DNA of 64,000 nt from Parabacteroides sp900760525 (GTDB lineage Bacteria > Bacteroidota > Bacteroidia > Bacteroidales > Tannerellaceae). Under the pieces are notes generated by a model. That model was not told the DNA's origin. It did not search any database and was given only the letters and a program-made list of their open reading frames with translations. Location of the stretch: NCBI RefSeq assembly GCF_049860805.1, contig NZ_CP187555.1, positions 4,712,001 through 4,776,000 of the forward strand, read 5' to 3'. Shown here piece after piece: positions 26,765 through 33,794 of this stretch (the stretch's first letter is position 1; each line of letters opens with the position of its first letter). Both the position numbers and the translations under genes were made by a program.

Positions 26765-26765
26765 A
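26739..26765. repeat. 27-bp perfect palindrome in ORF6N coding sequence at the IS junction
   Basis: The arms TTCAAGGTCGCAA and TTGCGACCTTGAA flank one central base. The palindrome encodes the QFAT region of the ORF6N domain and its right end coincides with the inferred left end of the IS110 element. A similar palindrome lies at the same codons in the intact paralogue. Confidence 0.75.
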
Positions 26766-26819
26766 AACGCTCTAAGTTTGCGTAAAGCAAGAAGCTGAGG
26801 TTAATTTATATCTTTGTTG

Positions 26820-27012
26820 TATGAAGAAACTAAATTAACCGACTAACGGAAGTACACTAATGGAAAACGATAGTCTTTAAAGACTAGTTATTGTAACAGA
26901 CTTCCGTTAGTCAAGCAGGCAAAGACTAAATAGATTATTGATATATAATAGGATATCATTTAGAGTAGTAGCCCATTCCTGCTTTCGGTTAATCCAAAAA
27001 CAATATAAAGGT
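26820..27012 (+). ncRNA. Candidate bridge RNA region of the IS110 element
   Basis: IS110-group elements express a structured guide (bridge) RNA from the non-coding end before the transposase. Here that end holds a perfect 13-bp inverted repeat (GACTAACGGAAGT at 26841-26853 with its complement at 26900-26912) enclosing a 16-bp palindrome (26871-26886), so a long stem-loop is expected. The exact RNA ends and guide loops cannot be set by eye. Confidence 0.5.
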
Positions 27013-28011
27013 ATGAATAAATTATTTATCGGGATTGATTTCTCCAAGAAAAAAGTAGATGTAAGTGTGATAGAGAAAGAAAACATATCTTCAGGTGTCC
27101 ACCGTGAGTTCAGTAATGATGTTGCCGGACATGAGAGTCTGTTGGCATGGCTTTGTGATAGCTATCCGCAGACAGGCAAAGATCAGATGCTCTTTTGCGG
27201 TGAGAACACGGGACTTTACAGCGTTTGTTTGAGTAACACTCTCGCGCACGAGGGTTATACACTGTGGCTGGAACATCCTTACAGGATCAAACACAGCAGC
27301 GGCATGCAACGCGGGAAAAACGATAAATTGGATTCATTGCTGATCGCACAATACGCTTGCCGTTTCGAGGATATGGCCAAGGTCTATACCCCCAATACGG
27401 AAACCATCCGGGCGCTGCACTCATTTTTCACATTCCGTGATTTATTGGTGAAAATGAAAAATGAAGCATTGGTACATGCCAAAGAACTCCATTCGGTCCT
27501 AAAAGGGAATCACGCAACAGATTACATATATCAACATAGCCTGACACAAGTGGATAACTTGAACCGTGAAATAAAAGATGTGGAAAAGGAAATAATGGAT
27601 CTGATCAACAGTGAAGAGGAGATCAAAAACAATTATGAGCGTATTACATCCATCAAAGGCGTGGCTTTTGTCAACGCCCTTGCTTTGATCGTTTATACCG
27701 AAAACTTCACCTGTTTTGACGATCCGCGCAAGCTGGCCTGCTATGCGGGAGTGGTACCGTTCCAACGAACCTCCGGCTCCAGTGTCAAAAGCAATGCCAA
27801 GACAAGTGGATTTGCCAATAAAAAACTAAACACGCTACTCACCCAAGCGGCACGAACCGCTGCCATACATGATCCAATATTAAGAGAATATTACAGGCGC
27901 AAAAGAGAAGAGGGGAAGCATCATAATTTAGTTATAAACAATATTAGAAACAAACTGATACATCGAATCTGTGCATTGGTCAGGAACCAAACTTTCGACC
28001 AAACGGCTTAG
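27013..28011 (+). CDS. IS110-family transposase
   Basis: The 332-residue recombinase starts at ATG 27013 (MNKLFIGIDFSKKKVDVSV). The N-terminal DEDD RuvC-like domain shows the first Asp in GIDFSKKKVDV, the acidic CGENTGLYS segment and the DKLDSLLIAQYA motif. The C-terminal Transposase_20 domain has TSIKGVAFVNALALIVYTE, CYAGVVPFQRTSGSSVKS with the conserved catalytic Ser, and NKKLNTLLTQAARTA. The gene looks intact and full length, so the element may be active. A longer frame from 26938 has no support. Confidence 0.92.
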   Translation: MNKLFIGIDFSKKKVDVSVIEKENISSGVHREFSNDVAGHESLLAWLCDSYPQTGKDQMLFCGENTGLYSVCLSNTLAHEGYTLWLEHPYRIKHSSGMQRGKNDKLDSLLIAQYACRFEDMAKVYTPNTETIRALHSFFTFRDLLVKMKNEALVHAKELHSVLKGNHATDYIYQHSLTQVDNLNREIKDVEKEIMDLINSEEEIKNNYERITSIKGVAFVNALALIVYTENFTCFDDPRKLACYAGVVPFQRTSGSSVKSNAKTSGFANKKLNTLLTQAARTAAIHDPILREYYRRKREEGKHHNLVINNIRNKLIHRICALVRNQTFDQTA

Positions 28012-28078
28012 ATTTTTGCAATATTCTTAATTTGTTTTAAAATCTTTCCGTTTATTTGGTTGGGAACATAGATTACAA

Positions 28079-28262
28079 TGAGTTCTTCTTTGTTGAGTTC
28101 AAACATAAAATCGTCTCCTTCAAAACGTTCCATGTTCCGCCTGACTGCTTCTTTCAATCGTTTGGTTTCTACCTGGTACATTTCAGCCAGATCAAAGTCC
28201 AGCATGACCTTGTACCCCCTAATTTCATAAATCTTGTTCTGGATAATTTCTAATTCTTCCAT
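28079..28262 (-). pseudogene. 5' part of the ORF6N-domain gene split by the IS110 element
   Basis: Sixty-one residues of an ORF6N domain (MEELEIIQNKIYEIRGYKV, then MLDFDLAEMYQVETKRLKEAV and DDFMFELNKEEL) run into IS DNA, where the frame continues for 23 unrelated residues to a stop at 28008. The intact paralogue next door has the same N terminus. With the part at 26384-26764 it makes a complete ORF6N protein, so this is an insertional disruption. The original gene had the same strand and order as the paralogue. Confidence 0.82.
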
Positions 28263-28297
28263 ATCTCTTATATCTGTTTTTAGTAAGGTTTTCTGAT

Positions 28298-28861
28298 TTA
28301 TTTCACAAAGCCAATCCGGGGACGCGGTTTATCACTGATTGATTTTTTACTTTGCAACTCGGCAAGCGTTTGGTTTATCAGCTCCAACTGTATGCGTGTA
28401 TCTTCGTTGATGTCGTTGTAATCGGCGAAGGCCTCTTCGATATATTCTTTGAGTTCTTTTACTTCCTGTTGGAGTTCGGTTACCCTGTCTGCTGGCGGGG
28501 TGGATACAAGTTTCCGGATAGCGACGAAAGCGCGGGTGATTAAAATGCTGGTTTGTACTGCAATCTCGCTTCTTAGTACACTTGCAAGCATGACAACGCC
28601 ATGTTCCGTGAAAGCGAATGGATTCCTCCTAACTCCCATCTTAATGGCATTGGAGGTCACAATTTGTGACTTCCAATTTTGGGTTTCTTCATCAGTTAAT
28701 TGGAACATAAAGTCTTCAGGGAAACGGGTGGAATTCCGTTTGACTGCTTGATTTAGAACTTTAGTCTGAACTCCATACATTTCTGCTAAATCACGATCTA
28801 ACATGACTTTCATGCTTCTGATCTCATAGATTTTACTTTGGATAACTTGTAATTCCTCCAT
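28298..28861 (-). CDS. ORF6N-domain (KilA-N-like) DNA-binding protein
   Basis: A 187-residue protein with an N-terminal ORF6N domain (about 8-95: IYEIRSMKVMLDRDLAEMYGV, KVLNQAVKRNSTRFPEDFMFQL, then RRNPFAFTEHGVVMLASVL). The C-terminal part is a predicted coiled coil (VTELQQEVKELKEYIEEAF) followed by the tail KPRPRIGFVK. ORF6N domains occur in phage antirepressors and in many scattered copies in Bacteroides and Parabacteroides chromosomes; the cellular function is unknown. It is a tandem paralogue of the interrupted copy, with a near-identical 3' third that suggests recent duplication or gene conversion. No other phage gene is nearby. Confidence 0.85.
   Translation of the reverse strand: MEELQVIQSKIYEIRSMKVMLDRDLAEMYGVQTKVLNQAVKRNSTRFPEDFMFQLTDEETQNWKSQIVTSNAIKMGVRRNPFAFTEHGVVMLASVLRSEIAVQTSILITRAFVAIRKLVSTPPADRVTELQQEVKELKEYIEEAFADYNDINEDTRIQLELINQTLAELQSKKSISDKPRPRIGFVK
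28650..28676. repeat. 27-bp palindrome inside the intact ORF6N gene
   Basis: TTGGAGGTCACAA faces TTGTGACTTCCAA across one base with a single G/T wobble. It encodes KSQIVTS and occupies the same place in the ORF6N fold as the palindrome at 26739-26765. Confidence 0.7.
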
Positions 28862-28968
28862 CTGTCGTAAATTTTAGTAAAGGTTTATATTCGTTTGCGA
28901 AGATAGAGATTAATACGAAAGAAATAGAGAATAAGAGAACTTAATTGTTATTTCGGGCATGAAAATAA

Positions 28969-29010
28969 AAACGGACAGGCATTCGAACATTCTTCGATGC
29001 CTATCCGTTT
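28969..29010. terminator. Terminator between ORF6N gene and beta-barrel protein gene
   Basis: AAACGGACAGGCAT (28969-28982) pairs with ATGCCTATCCGTTT (28997-29010) with one mismatch, with an A-run on the left that gives a T-run for the leftward gene. Confidence 0.75.
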
Positions 29011-29053
29011 CCAGATGGATGCCTGTCGGATTTCACTCCGGTAAGCAACTATA

Positions 29054-29656
29054 TCAGAAGCGCCAACCTACATTGATCTGGAGCACGCCATTGCGGGATT
29101 TCTCGCCTCCCCAGTCTAATGTGGAACCGCCTACGCTCATTTTGTTATCGGATAATGTATTGGTGAGCCCGATATTGTAGTTCATGGAAAACAATAAGCC
29201 GGATTCAAACTGGTAGCCGAGGCCGATACCTAAAGCAACATCCACCTTATTGAACATCTCTTTAGCCTTGACAGACCCGCTGAACTTACCTTCGGATGCG
29301 GAGATTTTGGAACCTACCAGGAAACCGAACTGTGGACCGGCGAAAGCATAAAGACCTTTATACATATACGCTTTTGCATAAATCGGAATGTTCAGGTAGT
29401 CGTTTTTGATTTTTGCAGTAGCTCCGCCATCCGAACCTTTAGTCCCTTGCATGGAATAATAGATTCCCGGTTCGACGGAAAATTGCGGATTGATCGGAAA
29501 CTCGGCTGCAACCCCGACGTTCAACCCCGGTTTCATACTCCCGTCGGTATTGGTCATATTAGCGAGGTTCAATCCGATCTTCGGTAAGAAATGGAAATCC
29601 TGTGCACTGACCTGAAACGTCACGAACATCAACAGCAATAAAGCAATCTTTTTCAT
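29054..29656 (-). CDS. Small outer-membrane beta-barrel protein (OmpX/PorT-like)
   Basis: A 200-residue exported protein with a clear signal peptide (MKKIALLLLMFVTFQVSAQ). The rest has the alternating pattern of an eight-stranded barrel of the OMP_b-brl_2 type: FHFLPKIGLNLANMTNTDG, GVAAEFPINPQFSVEPGIYYS, YLNIPIYAKAYMYKGLYAF, VALGIGLGYQFESGLLF, and a C-terminal strand INVGWRF ending in Phe. Such proteins are abundant in Bacteroidetes and rarely have known function. It is monocistronic. Confidence 0.85.
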   Translation of the reverse strand: MKKIALLLLMFVTFQVSAQDFHFLPKIGLNLANMTNTDGSMKPGLNVGVAAEFPINPQFSVEPGIYYSMQGTKGSDGGATAKIKNDYLNIPIYAKAYMYKGLYAFAGPQFGFLVGSKISASEGKFSGSVKAKEMFNKVDVALGIGLGYQFESGLLFSMNYNIGLTNTLSDNKMSVGGSTLDWGGEKSRNGVLQINVGWRF

Positions 29657-29704
29657 AATCGATAATATTTTAATGAGTAATAGATAAACCTTCTTTAAAT
29701 AAAA

Positions 29705-29734
29705 AAAGTTGCGCTATTAATATAACGCAACTTT
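29705..29734 (-). terminator. Terminator of purL
   Basis: AAAGTTGCG (29705-29713) pairs with CGCAACTTT (29726-29734); the minus strand has a T-run after it, 12 bp beyond the purL stop. Confidence 0.85.
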
Positions 29735-29745
29735 CTATCAGAATA

Positions 29746-32700
29746 TTATTTCTTGTTCTCTTCTATCCACTTCCGTGCGTTAACGAAACCTTCTATCCAA
29801 GGAGTAACTTCGTCACTGTCGCGGCGATCTTCAGGATAGTAACCGCATTGCCACGGGAACAACGCACGTTCCAGGTGTGGCATCATAGCCATGTGGCGCC
29901 CGTCATGCGAGCAGACACCGGCAACCGACCAGGGCGAGCCGTTCGGGTTGGCTGGATAGCCTTCGTAGTTGTACTTAAGTGCGATATGGTATTCTTTTTC
30001 TTCATACGGGAAAGAGAACTTACCTTCACCGTGAGTAATCCAGATACCTAACTTCAAGCCGCTCATCGAACCGAACATAACAGAATGGTTCTTCGGTATC
30101 TCGACCGAGATGAAATTGGATTCGAGCTTGTGCGAATCGTTGTGCAGCATCTTGTGCTTCTTTTCATGTTCCGGATAAACAACACCCAACTCGGCCATCA
30201 ACTGGCAACCGTTGCAGATACCCAAACTTAACGTGTCGGGACGTGCATAGAAGTTGTCCAGTGCCTTCTTGGCTTTCTCGTTGTATAAGAAACCGCCGGC
30301 CCATCCTTTGGCAGAGCCCAAAACGTCGGAGTTGGAGAAACCGCCGCAGAATACGATCATGTTTACATCTTCCAAAGTCTCGCGTCCGGAAGCCAGGTCA
30401 GTCATGTGAACATCTTTCACATCGAAACCTGCCAGATACAAAGCGTATGATGTTTCACGTTCGCACTGGCAACCTTTTTCACGGATAACGGCAGCACGGA
30501 TTCCGCTTTTTCCTTTGCGGTCGGCAGTCAGGCCGTAAGAAGACAGCTTACCGGTGAAGTTCTTCGGATATTTGAATTCCAGCGGCTGCATCTTGTAGTT
30601 CTCGAAACGGTTGCCTGCGCATACGCTACCGCTCTGCTTGATATCCAGTTTATAAGAAGATTCGTACCATACGTCACGCATATAGTCGATGCCGAAGTGG
30701 TACTGGATGCCGTCTTTGGAAACCAACAAATGGCGTTCGCTGGTCGGCTTGGCGATAACGGCAAAACCTACACCCGCATCTTCCATCAGTTTCTCGAATG
30801 CTTTCTTGTCCTTTACCTGTACGATGATACCCGGATTTTCGGAGAACAGAATCTTGATAATGTCCTGTTCAGCCAATTTGTCGAGGTTTACATCCAGACC
30901 ACCTTCCACGTTTGCGAAACACATTTCCAGCAGCGTTGTGATCATACCGCCGGCAGAGATATCGTGTCCGGCCAGGATCAGGCCCTTTTCGATTGCATCC
31001 TGTACGGCGTTGAACGCATCCTGGAAATATTCCGGGTCCTTCACGGTCGGCACTTCGTTGCCGAGCTTGTTCAATACCTGTGCGAAAGCGGAGCCACCCA
31101 GCTTCATCGTGTCGAACGAGAAGTCTATATAATAAAGGTGAGAATTCTTTTCGTGAGCCAATACCGGAGAAACAATCTTGCGGATGTCGCTAACTTCGGC
31201 GCCGGCGGAGATAATAACCGTGCCCGGAGCAATCACCTTGTCGTCGCCATACTTCTGCGTCATGGACAAAGAGTCCTTACCCGTCGGGATATTGATACCC
31301 AGTGAGCAAGCGAAGTCGGAAGCAGCCTGAACAGCCGTGTACAGACGAGCGTCTTCGCCTTCGTTGCGGCACGGCCACATCCAGTTGGCACTCAGTGATA
31401 CGCCGGACAACTTGTCAGCCAACGGCGCAAAGACGATATTTGTCAATGATTCGGCAATTGCCATAACGGAACCTGCAGCCGGGTCGATCAGCGCCACCTG
31501 CGGGGCATGACCGATAGACGTAGCGATACCCGCTTTTCCACGATAATCCAAAGCTACTGCACCCAGGTCGCTCAACGGCAACTGCAATTCGCCCTGGCAC
31601 TGCTGGCGTGCGATCTTGCCCGTCACCGAACGGTCCACCTTGTTGGTCAACCAATCCTTACATGCAACGGCTTCCAATTGGAGCACGTTCTCGAGGTAAT
31701 GATGCAGTTCGGATTCTTTGTAAACGACCGGAGCGTATGTCTCTTCTATCGTATGATCCTTCATGATCGTTCTCGGCGGTTTACCGAACATATATTCCAA
31801 CTTGATATCGATCGGCTTCACACCGTCGGCCTGTTCGAAGACGAACTTCATATCGTTGGTCGTTTCACCCACCACATACATCGGGGAGCGTTCGCGGTCG
31901 GCAATGCGGCGTACGCGTGCCACATCTTCCTCCTTCATCAGCAAGCCCATACGTTCCTGGCTTTCGTTACCCACGATTTCCTTTGCGGAAAGTGTCGGGT
32001 CGCCGACAGGCAGCTGGCTCATGTCGATATGTCCGCCGGTTGCTTCCACCAATTCGGAAAGGCAGTTCAGGTGGCCGCCTGCGCCGTGGTCGTGGATGGA
32101 GATCACCGGGTTGTTGTCCGATTCGGCAATCGCACGGATCACGTTGGAAACACGTTTCTGCATTTCCGGGTTAGCACGCTGTACGGCGTTCAGCTCGATA
32201 CCGCTGGTGTACTGGCCCGTGTTTACGGAAGAAACAGCGCCGCCGCCCATGCCGATACGGTAGTTATCACCACCCAGCAGGACAACTTTTTCGCCCGGTG
32301 CGGGATCGCCCTTCAGCGCGTCGCGCATATTGGCATAACCGACACCGCCGGCCAGCATGATTACTTTGTCGTAAGCATATTTCTTATTGTTCTCTTCGTG
32401 TTCGAAGGTCAGGACCGAACCGCAGATCAGCGGCTGTCCGAACTTGTTACCGAAATCGGATGCACCGTTGGAGGCCTTGATCAGGATTTGTTCCGGAGTC
32501 TGGTACAACCAGGGGCGCGGATCGAGAATCTTTTCCCATTCGCGTGCACCTTCCGTACGCGGATAAGCAGTCATGTAGACAGCTGTACCGGCGATCGGCA
32601 GAGAAGCCTTACCACCGCCCAGGCGGTCGCGGATTTCGCCTCCCGATCCGGTAGCCGCACCGTTGAACGGTTCGACGGTCGTCGGGAAGTTGTGGGTTTC

Positions 32701-33438
32701 AGCTTTCAACGAGATAACCGATTTGAATTCCTTTACTTCGTAGAAGTCAGGTTTGTCGCCGCTTGCCGGAGCAAACTGTTCGATCACCGGGCCTTCGTTG
32801 AAAGCCACATTATCTTTATAGGCGGAAACCAGCTTGTTCGGGTTTTCCGCCGATGTTTTCTTAATCAGATTAAAGAGAGAACTTTCTTTCTCTTCTCCGT
32901 CGATAATAAATGTACCGCCGAAGATTTTGTGACGGCAGTGTTCCGAGTTTACCTGTGCAAAACCGTACACTTCGCTGTCGGTCAGCCGGCGTTCCAGCTT
33001 CTGGCTTACTTCGTTGAGGTAAGATACTTCTTCATCGCTCAATGCCAGTCCTTCCTGTTTGTTGTAGGCTTCGATATCCTCGATATAAACAATCGGGTCC
33101 GGTTGTTTGCTGATCGTGAAGATGTCCTGGTTCAGACCGTTGTAGATACGCTGCAACATCGGGTCATGTTCTGCTTCGCCTGAGGAAACGGGGAAGTATT
33201 CCTCGATGCGTGAGATACCGGTGAGCCCCATGTTCTGGGTGATTTCCACGGCATTCGTACTCCACGGGGTGATCATTTCCCGGCGTGGACCAACATACCA
33301 GCCTTCCAATGTTTCAGTCTGGAGAGGTTTTGCCTCGCTAAAAGCCCAAACTAATTTTTCTACATCTTCAGGTGAGAAAGCGTGTGCAGCCTCCACAGCT
33401 AACACCGTCTTTGTTGGAGATTGAAAGAATAGAATCAT
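29746..33438 (-). CDS. purL: Phosphoribosylformylglycinamidine synthase (single-chain FGAR amidotransferase)
   Basis: PurL converts FGAR, ATP and glutamine to FGAM in purine synthesis. At 1230 residues it is the large single-chain form that joins the PurS-like, AIRS-like and glutaminase parts. The synthase part has LKAETHNFPTTVEPFNGAATG (abridged), GGEIRDRLGGGKASLPIAGT and ISIHDHGAGGHLNCLSELVE. The class I glutaminase domain begins near residue 975 and has FCGGFSNSDVLGSAKGWAG and the nucleophile C1075 in LGICNGCQ. The C-terminal HDGRHMAMMPHLERALFPWQ carries the remaining catalytic region. All parts look intact. An antisense frame of 558 residues on the plus strand is a codon-bias shadow. Confidence 0.97.
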   Translation of the reverse strand: MILFFQSPTKTVLAVEAAHAFSPEDVEKLVWAFSEAKPLQTETLEGWYVGPRREMITPWSTNAVEITQNMGLTGISRIEEYFPVSSGEAEHDPMLQRIYNGLNQDIFTISKQPDPIVYIEDIEAYNKQEGLALSDEEVSYLNEVSQKLERRLTDSEVYGFAQVNSEHCRHKIFGGTFIIDGEEKESSLFNLIKKTSAENPNKLVSAYKDNVAFNEGPVIEQFAPASGDKPDFYEVKEFKSVISLKAETHNFPTTVEPFNGAATGSGGEIRDRLGGGKASLPIAGTAVYMTAYPRTEGAREWEKILDPRPWLYQTPEQILIKASNGASDFGNKFGQPLICGSVLTFEHEENNKKYAYDKVIMLAGGVGYANMRDALKGDPAPGEKVVLLGGDNYRIGMGGGAVSSVNTGQYTSGIELNAVQRANPEMQKRVSNVIRAIAESDNNPVISIHDHGAGGHLNCLSELVEATGGHIDMSQLPVGDPTLSAKEIVGNESQERMGLLMKEEDVARVRRIADRERSPMYVVGETTNDMKFVFEQADGVKPIDIKLEYMFGKPPRTIMKDHTIEETYAPVVYKESELHHYLENVLQLEAVACKDWLTNKVDRSVTGKIARQQCQGELQLPLSDLGAVALDYRGKAGIATSIGHAPQVALIDPAAGSVMAIAESLTNIVFAPLADKLSGVSLSANWMWPCRNEGEDARLYTAVQAASDFACSLGINIPTGKDSLSMTQKYGDDKVIAPGTVIISAGAEVSDIRKIVSPVLAHEKNSHLYYIDFSFDTMKLGGSAFAQVLNKLGNEVPTVKDPEYFQDAFNAVQDAIEKGLILAGHDISAGGMITTLLEMCFANVEGGLDVNLDKLAEQDIIKILFSENPGIIVQVKDKKAFEKLMEDAGVGFAVIAKPTSERHLLVSKDGIQYHFGIDYMRDVWYESSYKLDIKQSGSVCAGNRFENYKMQPLEFKYPKNFTGKLSSYGLTADRKGKSGIRAAVIREKGCQCERETSYALYLAGFDVKDVHMTDLASGRETLEDVNMIVFCGGFSNSDVLGSAKGWAGGFLYNEKAKKALDNFYARPDTLSLGICNGCQLMAELGVVYPEHEKKHKMLHNDSHKLESNFISVEIPKNHSVMFGSMSGLKLGIWITHGEGKFSFPYEEKEYHIALKYNYEGYPANPNGSPWSVAGVCSHDGRHMAMMPHLERALFPWQCGYYPEDRRDSDEVTPWIEGFVNARKWIEENKK

Positions 33439-33507
33439 ATCGTCGATTTATTAATGGTATTCCGTTCATACGGGGGATAATAAAGGATACCCCTCGCTTA
33501 CAGAGTG

Positions 33508-33515
33508 CAAAGATA
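33508..33515 (-). promoter_or_regulatory. Probable purL promoter -7 element
   Basis: On the minus strand TATCTTTG matches TAnnTTTG about 70 bp before the purL ATG. No clear -33 was found. Confidence 0.5.
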
Positions 33516-33594
33516 GTGCTTACTAACCGAATTTCCCCTAAATCTGTTGAAGAAAATAAATTTGTCTCTGCAAGGAACTTTATCGATAAAAACG

Positions 33595-33627
33595 AAGCCC
33601 CGAAGATGGCTTTCACCTTCGGGGCTT
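33595..33627. terminator. Strong terminator of the first giant surface-protein gene
   Basis: AAGCCCCGAAG (33595-33605) pairs perfectly with CTTCGGGGCTT (33617-33627), with T-runs on both strands. A near copy follows the second giant gene (56998-57029). Confidence 0.9.
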
Positions 33628-33794
33628 GTTTTTGTACCTGCTATCCGGTCTTCACAGAGGGAAAAGCAGTCGAACTTTTAATTTCATTACTTTAGTATTA
33701 TTAATATTAAATCCGGAATGCTTGTTCCCCCTCACGGGATACTTGGCTCTATACCGCACAATCCGGTTAGAATTATTTGATTATAAATTTTTCT

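Larger units (their letters stand above)
26765..28079 (+). mobile_element. IS110-family insertion sequence (about 1.3 kb)
   Basis: The element interrupts an ORF6N-domain gene. Its ends are inferred from where the host reading frame breaks (S of SRSQFAT on the left, L of NKEEL on the right), so they are good to a few bases. No terminal inverted repeats or target duplication are visible, as usual for IS110. It carries one DEDD transposase and a long (about 250-nt) structured left non-coding end. Confidence 0.8.
33439..33794. other. Gap between purL and the first giant surface-protein gene
   Basis: This 356-bp stretch holds the purL promoter region (minus-strand -7 element at 33508-33515), the terminator of the surface-protein gene (33595-33627), and a long 3' untranslated part that resembles the one after the second giant gene (shared AATACTAAAGTAA and CCCGTGAGGG motifs on the coding strand). 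No ORF is supported. Confidence 0.7.

Noticed and set aside
26384..28861. Prophage remnant
   Set aside because: ORF6N domains occur in phages, but no integrase, capsid, tail or lysis gene is nearby, and ORF6N genes are common as isolated chromosomal copies in this group.
31507..33183. 558-residue plus-strand ORF antisense to purL
   Set aside because: It lies wholly inside purL, has no family signature and arises from the codon bias of the real gene.
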